A stretch of DNA of 20,174 nucleotides from Candidatus Symbiothrix sp. (GTDB lineage: Bacteria; Bacteroidota; Bacteroidia; Bacteroidales; Azobacteroidaceae): the NCBI GenBank assembly GCA_031270925.1, contig JAISWY010000114.1:1-20174 (forward strand). Direction: 5' to 3'. The position numbers were made by a program, and so were the translations under genes. This document shows, piece after piece, positions 7,836 through 17,615 of this stretch; within the stretch, counting starts at the first letter, position 1, and every line of letters begins with the position of its first letter. A model generated the notes under the pieces. The model saw only the letters and a program-made list of their open reading frames with translations. It did not search any database and was not told the origin of the DNA.

Positions 7836-8369
7836 ATGAACAAACTACATTTTCTATTATCACTGCTTTTCGGCATTGCTGTTTTTACATCATGCGAAAA
7901 GGAAGAACCGGATAAAACCGCTTTAATCAGCGGTTTATGGATTCAGGAAATCCTTACGGAAGAGGGCGTGGAAATGCCTTCCCAAAACCTCAGTTTGCTG
8001 ATCGAATCCAACGGCGTATATCGCACTTACGCCAAAGACGCCGCCGCCAAAGAGCATTTCGGCGCATGGACGATTACCGACAATACGTGGTTGGAAATCA
8101 CAACCGATATTTGGCGTGTCGCTTCCAATCCCTTATCACAAACGCCGGACAATCAATGGGCGAAAAATCATATTCTTACACGATTCACTATTTTGAGCGT
8201 GTCGGATAAGCGATTGGAAATCCGGTTGAAAACCTACGCCGGCGAACAAAAATATTCCACTCTTTTCGTCGAAGGCGATCGCCCGCTGATTACCGAATCG
8301 AATGAGGAAGCCATCCAACGAGAATATAAAACGCTGAAAACATACATTTATACTTTCAGGAAATCATGA
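7836..8369 (+). CDS. Lipoprotein with lipocalin-like domain and surface-export motif
   Basis: The start at 7836 is chosen because it gives a compact lipoprotein signal (MNKLHFLLSLL...FTSC, Cys20). An in-frame ATG at 7776 would overlap the upstream gene and bury the signal. The mature N terminus, CEKEEPD, matches the C-x-K-(D/E)2 lipoprotein export signal described for surface lipoproteins of Capnocytophaga, so surface exposure is likely. The rest (177 residues in all) begins ISGLWIQEILTEEG, a lipocalin-like opening similar to that of the preceding gene, and is beta-rich with no catalytic motif. The stop overlaps the susC1 start as ATGA (8366-8369), so translation of the two is probably coupled. 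A role as a small accessory glycan-binding lipoprotein is possible but unproven. Confidence 0.8.
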   Translation: MNKLHFLLSLLFGIAVFTSCEKEEPDKTALISGLWIQEILTEEGVEMPSQNLSLLIESNGVYRTYAKDAAAKEHFGAWTITDNTWLEITTDIWRVASNPLSQTPDNQWAKNHILTRFTILSVSDKRLEIRLKTYAGEQKYSTLFVEGDRPLITESNEEAIQREYKTLKTYIYTFRKS

Positions 8370-11300
8370 AAAAACGAATCATAATATTGTCCTTTAGCGT
8401 ACTGACGCAACTCGCGCTTTTCGCTCAATCGAAAGTGAGCGGTATCGTAAGGGACTCACATACGCAGGAGGCGCTGATTGGCGTGAGCGTAGTCGTGAAA
8501 GGAAGCGCACAAGGCACTGTAACCGACATCGATGGCCGCTACGAAATTACAGTGGCGAAAGATGCAACGCTCCAATTTTCCTACATCGGATATTCCACAA
8601 CGGAAATGCCGGTCAAAGGCCGTTCGGAAATCAATGCGAGTTTATCCGAAAATTCGCAACTGATTGAAGAAGTGGTAGTTGTGGCTTACGGAAAGCAAAA
8701 GAAAGAATCCGTCATCGGTTCGATTTCGTCGATGAAAGGCAAGGATTTGGTCGGCATTCCGGCAACTAATATCTCCCCCTCGCTCGCCGGACGGATTTCG
8801 GGCGTGCAAATCGTGCAACCGTCGGGCGAAGTAGGCAAAGACGAAGCCGAAGTATATGTCCGCGGACTCGGAACATTCAACAACGCCGCGCCGATTTATA
8901 TTGTCGATGGCATCGAGCGTTCGAGCATTGCGCAAATAGATCCCAACGAAATTCAATCCATCAATGTTTTGAAAGACGCCTCAGCTACAGCTGTTTACGG
9001 TATCAAAGGCGCCAACGGTGTGATTATCGTTACCACCAAGCGCGGAACATCGGGCAAACCGACGGTTTCGTTGTCCGTTCAAGGAGCCATCACGCAGCCG
9101 ACACGGATTCCGCAGCCGCTAAACGCCTATCAATCGGCCACTTTGAAAAATGTACACGATTACGGCAAAAATGCAAACGACGACTACACCGCGCTCGAAT
9201 TGCTGCAATACCGTACCCACGCTTCGCCTTATATGTATCCCGATGTGGATTGGGTGGATTTGGTTATGAAAGACCATTCGAGTATGCAGCAGTACAATGT
9301 GAATATTTCCGGCGGAACGGAGCGTGTAAAATACTTTGTATCAGGAGGTTTCATTACTCAAGATGGTTTTTACAATTTTGACGACAATACGAATTTCTCC
9401 CGTTATAATTTCCGTTCCAATTTGGATTTCGATGTAACGAAAGATTTGTCGGTATCGTTCAATTTGGGTTCCCGTATCGAAAAACGGACTTATCCGGGTT
9501 CGGCTTGGTACGGTAGCTGGCCAATTTACCGCGGCGCTTTTGCCACGAGCGGCCGGAAATATCCGGTTTATAATCCCGACGGCTCGTTCGGCAGCCGCGA
9601 TGGTGACGAGCAAAACAACCTCGTGGCCAAACTGCAAAATTCGGGCGTTTTCAAAGATACGAAAAGTGCAATGGAAATGGGCTTGACGGCGCGTTACAAA
9701 CTCGATTGTATTACCAGGGGCCTGACCGCCCGCGCACAAATCGCCTTCGACAATACGGGAGAAAATAATTCGCTTTGGAATCAATCATACGCCACTTACG
9801 AATACAATTTAACAAAAAATTCGTACAAGCAAATCGGCGAAAATTCGCCCTTGAAATACGACTGGTCGAATACTTGGGAAAGCAGTCGCGTACAGGATTT
9901 GGATCAGAATCTCTACTTCGAACTCGGCTTGGAATACGACCGGACTTTTGGAAATCATTCCGTAACCGGACTTTTACTAGCCAATCGCACCAATCGCACT
10001 ATCGCTACGTTCATCAATATGGTTAATCAGGGCTTGGTCGGGCGCGCCACTTCCGATTACGACAAACGCTATTTCGCCGAAGTGAATGTGGGTTTCAACG
10101 GTTCGGAAAATTTTCCGCAAGGCAGTCGTTACGGCGTTTTTCCGGCTTTCGCGTTGGGTTGGATGCTGAGTAACGAGAAATTTGTGAGCGAAACGACTTT
10201 GGCTCAACACCTGAGCAGTTTCAAAATTCGCGGCTCAATCGGTTGGGTCGGAAACGATAAGCTACCCGGAAATATTTACGAGCCGAGCTATCACGACCAA
10301 CGCTTCATTTATCTGCAAACCTACGATAATCTCGACGGCGTCCAAACCGGAATCGGCGACACGCAACTGCAAGCCATCCGGCAGGGAAGCATCGCCAACA
10401 AAAACATCAGTTGGGAAGTCGGCCGGAAATCGAATATCGGTTTCGATTCGGAATTTTGGCGCGGCTTGCTCGGTCTTACTGTTGATTATTTTTACGAATA
10501 CCGCGACCGGATTTTGATTGATGCGGATGGAATGGCGGCCATCACGCCGGCCTACGTGGGAGCGGCCTTCAAATCGGCCAATCTCGGAATCGTTCAAAAT
10601 CAAGGAATTGAAGTCGAACTTTCGCATCGCAAAAACATCGGCAAGGATTTTTCGTATTTCGCCAAAGGCAATTTCTCGTTTACGCGAAACAAAGTGCTGC
10701 AACGCAACGACCCCGAAAAAATGTTATCTTACCAACGCCAAGCCGGTTATCCCATCGGCGTGCAAAGTATGTATCAGGTTATCGGCATCTTTCAGGATTA
10801 CGAAGAAATCGAAAACAGTCCCACGCAACTCACTTTGCCCGGAAATACCGAAGTGCGGCCGGGCGATTTGAAATATTTCGATTACAACGACGACGGACAT
10901 ATCGACGAGGCGGACGCTTTTCGCCAAGGCTACGGCACGGTTCCCGAAATTCAATATGGATTAAGTCTGGGTGCAAACTACAAAGGCTTCGATTTCAACC
11001 TGTTGTTTCAAGGTTCGGCGCACGCGCAATTCACTAAAAATTGGGAAATCATGTACCATTTTTCCAACAACGACAATGTGTTTGAAAAACATTGGTATTA
11101 TTGGTCGCCCGAAATCAGCGGCAACGAGCAATATGTGCGCTTATACGGCTCTTACAGCAACAACGAACCCGGCGGCGCCCAATACGGCTCGACTTACAAA
11201 ATGGGCGACGGCAATTACCTTCGCTTGAAAAGCGCCGAAATCGGCTACACTTTACCCACTCGCCTGACCAATAAAATCTATCTGTCGAATGTGCGGTTTT

Positions 11301-11428
11301 ACGTGAGCGGAAACAATTTATACCTTTGGGCGAAAGAGCCTTACCTCGATCCGGACAATCGCGATGAACGTGGCGGGTTGATGCCGCAAACTCGTGCTAT
11401 TAATTTCGGTGTAAATGTTAATTTTTAA
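8366..11428 (+). CDS. SusC/RagA-family TonB-dependent outer membrane transporter (SusC1)
   Basis: This is an outer-membrane barrel that imports glycan oligosaccharides using TonB energy, with SusD1 as its lid. The 1020 residues show: a signal peptide (1-21, LALFAQS); a carboxypeptidase-regulatory-like domain (about 23-95, from SGIVRDSHTQEALIGVSVVV); a TonB box-like EEVVVVAYG at 101-109; and the plug (about 110-226), with the family hallmarks LAGRISGVQI, VRGLGTFNNAAPIYIVDGIE, INVLKDASATAVYG and GVIIVTTKRG. A long 22-strand-type barrel follows and ends on the aromatic INFGVNVNF, the usual outer-membrane insertion signal. The gene is full length with no defect seen. The start overlaps the upstream lipoprotein stop by 4 bp, and susD1 follows after 13 bp. 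The carried substrate cannot be read from the sequence. Confidence 0.97.
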   Translation: MKKRIIILSFSVLTQLALFAQSKVSGIVRDSHTQEALIGVSVVVKGSAQGTVTDIDGRYEITVAKDATLQFSYIGYSTTEMPVKGRSEINASLSENSQLIEEVVVVAYGKQKKESVIGSISSMKGKDLVGIPATNISPSLAGRISGVQIVQPSGEVGKDEAEVYVRGLGTFNNAAPIYIVDGIERSSIAQIDPNEIQSINVLKDASATAVYGIKGANGVIIVTTKRGTSGKPTVSLSVQGAITQPTRIPQPLNAYQSATLKNVHDYGKNANDDYTALELLQYRTHASPYMYPDVDWVDLVMKDHSSMQQYNVNISGGTERVKYFVSGGFITQDGFYNFDDNTNFSRYNFRSNLDFDVTKDLSVSFNLGSRIEKRTYPGSAWYGSWPIYRGAFATSGRKYPVYNPDGSFGSRDGDEQNNLVAKLQNSGVFKDTKSAMEMGLTARYKLDCITRGLTARAQIAFDNTGENNSLWNQSYATYEYNLTKNSYKQIGENSPLKYDWSNTWESSRVQDLDQNLYFELGLEYDRTFGNHSVTGLLLANRTNRTIATFINMVNQGLVGRATSDYDKRYFAEVNVGFNGSENFPQGSRYGVFPAFALGWMLSNEKFVSETTLAQHLSSFKIRGSIGWVGNDKLPGNIYEPSYHDQRFIYLQTYDNLDGVQTGIGDTQLQAIRQGSIANKNISWEVGRKSNIGFDSEFWRGLLGLTVDYFYEYRDRILIDADGMAAITPAYVGAAFKSANLGIVQNQGIEVELSHRKNIGKDFSYFAKGNFSFTRNKVLQRNDPEKMLSYQRQAGYPIGVQSMYQVIGIFQDYEEIENSPTQLTLPGNTEVRPGDLKYFDYNDDGHIDEADAFRQGYGTVPEIQYGLSLGANYKGFDFNLLFQGSAHAQFTKNWEIMYHFSNNDNVFEKHWYYWSPEISGNEQYVRLYGSYSNNEPGGAQYGSTYKMGDGNYLRLKSAEIGYTLPTRLTNKIYLSNVRFYVSGNNLYLWAKEPYLDPDNRDERGGLMPQTRAINFGVNVNF

Positions 11429-11441
11429 TATGAATTACGAA

Positions 11442-13124
11442 ATGAAAAAAACATCAAAATACCTCGTTTACCTGTTCGCTTGCTTAGTCGTTTACTCATC
11501 GTGCGACAGTTATCTCGACCGCGCCCCCGAACTCCCCCTGGACGACGAAACCGTTTTCACAATCTTCTCCAATGCAGAGCGCTACCACAACGATATTTAC
11601 GCCCACCTGACGGCGCGTTTCAATGCCGTGGGCGATTACCAACCCGTGCCGCTGTCGTCCGCTTCCGACGAATCGGATTCGCCGCTCGGTTCGCACGGAA
11701 CATACAATTTCAACATTGGAAATTACGATGGAGTCGATGCCAATCTGTCTTATTATCAAGGTATTCGCAAGGCAAATATCTTTTTAAAAAACGCCGGCGT
11801 CGTTCCATTTCCTTCGGAAGAAAAGAAAAAACAGATGCTCGGCGAAACCTGTTTCTTACGCGCTTTTTACTTCAATGAAATTGTAAAACGCTTCGGCGGA
11901 ATGCCCATCATGGACGAGTCGCGAATCATCATGCCGGGCGAAAACAAAAATTATCCGCGCGATTCCTACAAAAAATGCGTCGATTTTATTCTGAATGATT
12001 TGGAAAAAGCAATAACCAATCTGCCTGTTACACTTCCCGAAAACGAATACGGTCGCGCCACCAAAGGCGCAGCGATGGCGCTGAAAGCGAGAGTGTTGCT
12101 TTTCGCCGCAAGTCCGCAATGGCAAAATGAGATGGGTGAAGATTTATGGTTGAAAGCCGCTGAAGCCGCCAAAGCAGTCATCGACTTGACGGACAAGGGC
12201 GAAAAAGTGTATCAACTTTACTCCACCGGCAACGCCGCCGACGATTACGAACAACTTTTCTTCAAACGCCGCGAACATGGAAACCGCGAAATCATTTTCT
12301 ACAAGCACGCTTCGCCCGTTGGATACAACGACAATGAAATTAAAGTCTGGTCGCCCAAAGGCGGCAAATTCGGTGGCGACGGCGCGGTTTGTCCCACACA
12401 AAACTTTGTCGATTTATTCGAAATGGCCAACGGAAAATTGATTACGGAAAATGCTTCATCCTACAATTCGCAAAATCCCTACGCTAACCGCGACCCGCGT
12501 TTCTACAAAATCGTGCTTTACAACGGCTCTACGTGGCAAGGCGAAACCTTGGATTTAACTTACAATCCCGACCAACAAAAAAGCGGAGCCAACCGCAAAA
12601 ACAAGACCGATTACACACGCACCGGTTATTACGTGCGCAAATACCTTCCGGAAGGCGTTAAGTATCAAACAACGAATACGGCTTATCATAATTGGATTTA
12701 CTTCCGGTTGGCGGAAATGTATTTGAATTACGCCGAAGCAATGAACGAAACTTTCGGCCCCGACAACGACAACGGTTTCGGACTAACCGCCCGCCAAGCC
12801 GTAAACATCGTGCGCAGCCGATCGGGAGTAACGAGTATTATCGCGAACAACAAGGAAGAAATGCAAAAACGGATTTGGAACGAACGCGCGATCGAACTAT
12901 CCTTCGAGGAACATCGTTGGTGGGACGCCCGTCGTTGGCAAAAAGCCACAAATTGGTTTGGCGGTTCGATGTACGAAATGGAAATCACAAAAGAAGGCAA
13001 CAATCTGACTTACAACAAAAAGCCATTCTACACACGAGTCTATGAATCTTACATGGATTTATACCCGATTCCATTGGACGAAATGCGGAAAAACCCATTA
13101 TATGTTCAAAATCTCGATTGGTAA
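11442..13124 (+). CDS. SusD/RagB-family surface glycan-binding lipoprotein (SusD1)
   Basis: This is the lid and binding partner of SusC1 at the cell surface. I chose the start at 11442 because it gives a standard lipoprotein signal (MKKTSKYLVYLFACLVVYSSC, lipidated Cys21). An in-frame ATG at 11430 would add four residues (MNYE), and one at 11415 would overlap susC1. The 560-residue length and motifs fit the family: RKANIFLKN, the helical TPR-like segment around ETCFLRAFYFNEIVKRFGG, KGAAMALKARVLLFAASP, the WIYFRLAEMYLNYAEAMNE segment, and the C-terminal WNERAIELSFEEHRWWDARRW followed by YPIPLDEMRKNPLYVQN. The gene follows susC1 by 13 bp in the same operon. Confidence 0.96.
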   Translation: MKKTSKYLVYLFACLVVYSSCDSYLDRAPELPLDDETVFTIFSNAERYHNDIYAHLTARFNAVGDYQPVPLSSASDESDSPLGSHGTYNFNIGNYDGVDANLSYYQGIRKANIFLKNAGVVPFPSEEKKKQMLGETCFLRAFYFNEIVKRFGGMPIMDESRIIMPGENKNYPRDSYKKCVDFILNDLEKAITNLPVTLPENEYGRATKGAAMALKARVLLFAASPQWQNEMGEDLWLKAAEAAKAVIDLTDKGEKVYQLYSTGNAADDYEQLFFKRREHGNREIIFYKHASPVGYNDNEIKVWSPKGGKFGGDGAVCPTQNFVDLFEMANGKLITENASSYNSQNPYANRDPRFYKIVLYNGSTWQGETLDLTYNPDQQKSGANRKNKTDYTRTGYYVRKYLPEGVKYQTTNTAYHNWIYFRLAEMYLNYAEAMNETFGPDNDNGFGLTARQAVNIVRSRSGVTSIIANNKEEMQKRIWNERAIELSFEEHRWWDARRWQKATNWFGGSMYEMEITKEGNNLTYNKKPFYTRVYESYMDLYPIPLDEMRKNPLYVQNLDW

Positions 13125-13163
13125 TTGAATTAATTGAGAAATGAAAATTTAAAATTAATAAAC

Positions 13164-15932
13164 ATGAAATATATATTTTTGATAGCAATATCGTTTTTGT
13201 CGCTAACGCCCCTAATGTCTCAAACCGCCGATAGCATTACTTGCAATGTGGCTTTTGGCACACGCACAAAAACCGAACTGACACACGCCCTTTCAACAAT
13301 CGGCGGAGAAGAACTCTCCAAATCCCCCGTTTCGATTTTGAACGACGCCGTACAAGGCAAAGTTACAGGCCTCACATCGCTCCGCAGCACCGGAAGTGAG
13401 CCGGGCTGGACAAATACGCAATTTTTCGTTCGCGGCATCGGCACTTTCGGCAACGGCCAAACGCCTTTGTACATGGTGGACAATGTGGAACGCGACATCA
13501 CGCAGTTAGATCCCGAAGAAATCCAATCGTTTTCGGTTTTGAAAGATGCCGCGGCAACCGTCGCTTACGGTATGCGAGCGGCCAACGGCGTAGTCAATGT
13601 TACCACCAAACGTGGTTTCATCGGAAAACCTGAAATCACATTCAAAGCGCAAATCGGGATGCAACAAGCCGTTCGCTTGCCGCAATATCTTGGTTCGCAG
13701 GAATATGTAAAATACCGCAACATCGCTTTAACCAACGATGGATTGCCCGTACCAACCGACCCGCGCTACAATCCCGATAATTACAAGGGTTCGCAAGATG
13801 CTTATGCGTATCCAAATACCGATTGGTACGGTCAATTCCTGAAAAATTCCGCTCCGCAACAGATTTACAAACTTTCGATTGCCGGCGGTTCGGATGTGGC
13901 GCGTTATTTCGTTTTACTCGGAGTAACCGACCAACAGGGTTTGTTCAAATTCGGCAACGAAAACAGCGGATATTCAACCAATTACGATTATACCCGCTAC
14001 AATGTTCGCTCGAATATCGACGTGGATATTACGAAATACTTGTCCGTTTCGCTCGATTTGGCGGGACGATTGGAAACTAAAGTCGCTCCGGCCACATCGT
14101 CTTCCGAAATTTTTACGGCTTTGTCGCAAATGCCACCTGTGATTCCGGTTAAAAACCGCGATGGCTCGCTTGCCGGCAATTCGGTTTATACGAATAATCC
14201 TTACGGATTGATAGCGAAAAGCGGCTACGGCAATTATATGAATCGCTATTTGCAAGGCAATTTCAAGGTCGATCAAAAATTGGATTTTTGGCTGAAAGGA
14301 TTGTCCATCAACGCAATGTTCGCATTCGACAATTACAAAAACTACGACCGCGGCAAAAGCAAAACCTTCGCCGTTTATTCGGAAAACAACGACGGAAGTT
14401 ACAGTAAATTCGGCGAAGATTCCGAAGTCGGCATGAATTTCGATACTTGGAGCAGCGATTTTTACCTTTTGCTGTCCGGTTTTGCAGGAATAAGTTACGT
14501 GCATACATTCAACGGCACACACAGCATCGGAGCCGATGTAAAATATTCGCAATCGCAACGGAACGTTCCGGGCAACGAACTCGATTATAAGAACCAAGGC
14601 GTTTTCGGACGGATTACTTATGGTTTCGACAATCGTTACATCGCCGAATTTGGATGGTCGTACAGCGGCTCGGAAAACTTTTCCGACAAGCAACGTTTCG
14701 ATTTTTATCCGGTCGGCTCGCTGGCCTGGGTTGTCTCCAACGAAAGTTTTTTGAGAAATAATCCGACCTTTAATTTCTTAAAAATCAGAGGATCGTATGG
14801 TTTGGTCGGCAATTCCGACGTCGGTATCGGGCGGTTTCCCTACCAATCGCAATACACGCAAGGCGGCGGATATGTTTTCGGAACGGGATTTGCGCAAAGC
14901 GACGGTTCGCAGGAAGGTCGCACGGGCAATCCGCTCTTGGGCGCCGAACATTCGCTCAACACCAATATCGGTTTGAATATGGAACTGTGGCACAGCGCAT
15001 TGGAAATTACGGCCGATGTTTTCCGCAACAATCGCAGGCGCATCATCACTACTCGTGAGAATACACTGACCGCGATAATCGGTCGGGAATTGCCTTACGA
15101 AAACATCGGATCGGTTCTGAATCAAGGAGTTGAAATTGCACTCACGCATCGCAAGCAAATCCGCGATTTCGGTTATTATGTACAGGCGAATGTTTCCTAC
15201 GCTTCCAATCAAATTACTTATACGGACGAAACGGCGGGTTTGGAATCTTGGTTATCGAAAATCGGCCGTCCGGTCAATCAACAGTGGGGCTTGCAATCGG
15301 CCGGGTTTTTCCAGAATCAGGGTGAAATCGACTCTTGGGCGAAATCGACTTACGGCGCCGTAAAACAGGGCGATGTGAAATACATCGATCAAAACGACGA
15401 CCATATTATAAATGACGACGATCGCATTCCGCTCGGAAAACCGTCCATTCCCGAATGGAATTTCGGTTTCACATTGGGCTGCAATTACAAGGATTTCGAT
15501 TTCAACGTGTTGCTTACAGGCATCGCCGGCCGTTCGATTTTCGTTACCAACAATGTGCTTTGGGGAATGCAGAACAACAATAAAATCACGGCAACGGCTT
15601 ACGATTCGTGGCAAAAAGGTGTAAACGAATCCACTGCGCTCTATCCGCGACTGACGACGGAAGCCAATAATCACAATTATCAAAATTCGGATATTTGGCT
15701 GTTCAACGGCAATTATCTTCGCTTGCAAAATGTGGAAATCGGTTACAGTCTGCCGGAAAACCTGATTCGGAAAGTCAATATCGCCGGATGCCGCTTTTTC
15801 GTAAACGGATTTAACTTGTTGTCGTTCGATGCTTTACGAAAATTCAATTTGAGCGTCGAATTTCCCAATGCGGGCGTAACGGCTTATCCCGAAACGCGAG
15901 TGTATAACATAGGCGTTAATCTAAAATTCTGA
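13164..15932 (+). CDS. Second SusC-family TonB-dependent transporter, lacking the N-terminal regulatory-like domain (SusC2)
   Basis: This is a second outer-membrane oligosaccharide importer. I chose the ATG at 13164 because it begins a clean signal peptide (MKYIFLIAISFLSLTPLMSQ). The in-frame ATG at 13134 would put a polar decapeptide in front of it. The 922-residue protein goes directly from the signal peptide to ITCNVAFGTRTK (25-36), which aligns with the TonB-box region VVVVAYGKQKK of SusC1. The carboxypeptidase-regulatory-like domain of about 75 residues is therefore absent. The plug is intact: LNDAVQGKVTGL, VRGIGTFGNGQTPLYMVDNVE, FSVLKDAAATVAYGMRAANGVVNVTTKRG. The barrel ends RVYNIGVNLKF. 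The TonB-box match is poor (ITCNVAFG), so TonB coupling may differ. The partner susD2 starts 6 bp after the stop. Confidence 0.94.
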   Translation: MKYIFLIAISFLSLTPLMSQTADSITCNVAFGTRTKTELTHALSTIGGEELSKSPVSILNDAVQGKVTGLTSLRSTGSEPGWTNTQFFVRGIGTFGNGQTPLYMVDNVERDITQLDPEEIQSFSVLKDAAATVAYGMRAANGVVNVTTKRGFIGKPEITFKAQIGMQQAVRLPQYLGSQEYVKYRNIALTNDGLPVPTDPRYNPDNYKGSQDAYAYPNTDWYGQFLKNSAPQQIYKLSIAGGSDVARYFVLLGVTDQQGLFKFGNENSGYSTNYDYTRYNVRSNIDVDITKYLSVSLDLAGRLETKVAPATSSSEIFTALSQMPPVIPVKNRDGSLAGNSVYTNNPYGLIAKSGYGNYMNRYLQGNFKVDQKLDFWLKGLSINAMFAFDNYKNYDRGKSKTFAVYSENNDGSYSKFGEDSEVGMNFDTWSSDFYLLLSGFAGISYVHTFNGTHSIGADVKYSQSQRNVPGNELDYKNQGVFGRITYGFDNRYIAEFGWSYSGSENFSDKQRFDFYPVGSLAWVVSNESFLRNNPTFNFLKIRGSYGLVGNSDVGIGRFPYQSQYTQGGGYVFGTGFAQSDGSQEGRTGNPLLGAEHSLNTNIGLNMELWHSALEITADVFRNNRRRIITTRENTLTAIIGRELPYENIGSVLNQGVEIALTHRKQIRDFGYYVQANVSYASNQITYTDETAGLESWLSKIGRPVNQQWGLQSAGFFQNQGEIDSWAKSTYGAVKQGDVKYIDQNDDHIINDDDRIPLGKPSIPEWNFGFTLGCNYKDFDFNVLLTGIAGRSIFVTNNVLWGMQNNNKITATAYDSWQKGVNESTALYPRLTTEANNHNYQNSDIWLFNGNYLRLQNVEIGYSLPENLIRKVNIAGCRFFVNGFNLLSFDALRKFNLSVEFPNAGVTAYPETRVYNIGVNLKF

Positions 15933-15938
15933 AAAATC

Positions 15939-17615
15939 ATGAAAAAGTTCAAATATCTCGTTTACTCATTAACTTGTTTACTCGTTTACTCTTCCTGTTC
16001 CGATTATCTAAATCAGGATACGAAAACCAACACGAATCTGGATTACGAGCAAATATTCAAAGACCCGCACCTCGCGCCCGGCTTTTTGAACGACGCCTAC
16101 GCCAATCTTCCCGACGGCTTCAACCGAGTTGGCTCTGCCTTGTTGGCGGCCGCCTGCGACGAAGCCGAACATTCCGATGCCGGTTCGCCCATCCGCCTGT
16201 TCAACAACAACGCGATTTCGCCGACCTACAATCCCGACGATGTATGGAACGATATGTACGCCGGCATCCGCAAATGCAATGTCTTTTTGAAAGAATTGAA
16301 CGGATTGATAGCCGAATCGAATAGCATTCCCGAAGCAGAACGCCCCAATTACCGAGGACAAGCCCTTTTCCTGCGTGCATTCTATCATTTTGAATTGCTG
16401 AAACGCTATCAAAACATCATTTACGTCGATACGGTTATTGATCCGTTTGATGCGGAAGAAGCTTTTTCGTTCCGGCAACTCACTTTCCATCAATCGGTTG
16501 AAAAGATTGTTGCCGATTGCGATTCGGCCAAAAATCTATTGCCCGATAAAATCACGAGCGACGAACAGAAAGGCCGTCCTGCCAAAGCCGCCCCCATGGC
16601 CTTGAAAGCGCGCTTGCTGCTCTATGCGGCAAGTCCCCTGAATAATTCCGCAAACGATAAAACCTTGTGGGAAAAGGCAGAAGAAGCGGCCAAGGAAATC
16701 TACGACAACAAAACGCTTTTAGGAGTCGGATTGATGTCGAAAGGCGATTACGGCAGAATATTCACCGAGCCTTACAATATCGAAATCATTTTTGCCGCCA
16801 AAGCCGATAATCGTAACGATATTGAAATGGCGAATTTCCCAATAAGCTATCAGGGAAAAGGGAACGCCAATCCTTCGCAAAACATTGTCGATGAATATGT
16901 TATCAGCGGAACGGCCTACAATAATGCAATGAACGGCTACGATCCGGCCAATCCCTACAACAAACGCGAAGACCGTTTTGCAGCTTCTATTCTGTTCAAC
17001 AACGCGGCGTTCAAAGATTCGCAAGTAGAAACATTCGTCGGCGGAAAAGACGGTTTGTTTGCCACTTCAACCGCCACAAAAACAGGATATTACATCCGGA
17101 AATTCCTGTCGCCGGCCATCAACTTGGAGAAAAACGAAACGGCTCGCCGCGCGTGGATATTTTTCCGTTACGCCGAAGCGATTCTCAATTATGCCGAAGC
17201 GCGAAACGAAGTCTTAGACGCGCCCGATGCAACGGTTTACAAACTCCTGAACGAAATCCGCAATCGCGCCGGATTACGCAACAACCTTGCGGCTTCGCAA
17301 CTTGGCGCCGGCGGCTTGTCGCCCAAGGAAGAAATCCGCAACTACATCAAACACGAGCGCCGAGTAGAATTGGCGTTTGAAGAACACCGTTTTTGGGATT
17401 TGCGCCGGTGGCTTGATGCGGAAATCGTGTTGAATCAACCGCTTAAAGCTATGAAAATAGAAAAAGCCGAAGACGGAACGTTTTCATATACTGCTTTTGA
17501 TGCCGCCCAACGCAGTTTCGACCCTAAATTTTATTGGTATCCGATTCCGCGGACGGAAATATTGAAATACAAAAGTAAAGGAATCGAATTACAACAAAAT
17601 CCCGGTTGGGAATGA
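15939..17615 (+). CDS. Second SusD/RagB-family surface lipoprotein (SusD2)
   Basis: This is the glycan-binding partner of SusC2. The 558-residue protein starts with a lipoprotein signal (MKKFKYLVYSLTCLLVYSSC, Cys20) that is very close to that of SusD1, while the mature domains are much more diverged. Family features are present: GIRKCNVFLKEL, QALFLRAFYHFELLKRY, KAAPMALKARLLLYAASP, AWIFFRYAEAILNYAEARNE, HERRVELAFEEHRFWDLRRW, and the closing WYPIPRTEILKYKSKGIELQQNPGW. The stop overlaps the next ATG as ATGA (17612-17615), which suggests translational coupling with the GH30 gene. The sugar specificity is unknown. A second SusCD pair in one PUL usually handles a different size or branch of the same glycan. 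Confidence 0.96.
   Translation: MKKFKYLVYSLTCLLVYSSCSDYLNQDTKTNTNLDYEQIFKDPHLAPGFLNDAYANLPDGFNRVGSALLAAACDEAEHSDAGSPIRLFNNNAISPTYNPDDVWNDMYAGIRKCNVFLKELNGLIAESNSIPEAERPNYRGQALFLRAFYHFELLKRYQNIIYVDTVIDPFDAEEAFSFRQLTFHQSVEKIVADCDSAKNLLPDKITSDEQKGRPAKAAPMALKARLLLYAASPLNNSANDKTLWEKAEEAAKEIYDNKTLLGVGLMSKGDYGRIFTEPYNIEIIFAAKADNRNDIEMANFPISYQGKGNANPSQNIVDEYVISGTAYNNAMNGYDPANPYNKREDRFAASILFNNAAFKDSQVETFVGGKDGLFATSTATKTGYYIRKFLSPAINLEKNETARRAWIFFRYAEAILNYAEARNEVLDAPDATVYKLLNEIRNRAGLRNNLAASQLGAGGLSPKEEIRNYIKHERRVELAFEEHRFWDLRRWLDAEIVLNQPLKAMKIEKAEDGTFSYTAFDAAQRSFDPKFYWYPIPRTEILKYKSKGIELQQNPGWE

Noticed and set aside
7776..7836. Upstream ATG at 7776 as the start of the second lipoprotein
   Set aside because: It would overlap the previous gene by 53 bp and place 20 polar residues before a complete lipoprotein signal that begins at 7836.
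13974..14693. A 239-codon minus-strand open frame opposite susC2, and others opposite the 5877 gene and the GH30 gene
   Set aside because: Each is fully inside a recognised gene, has no recognisable motif and lacks a plausible promoter or operon context.
17606..17611. TTG at 17606 as the GH30 start
   Set aside because: The ATG at 17612 overlaps the susD2 stop as ATGA, a common coupled arrangement, and ATG is preferred over TTG.
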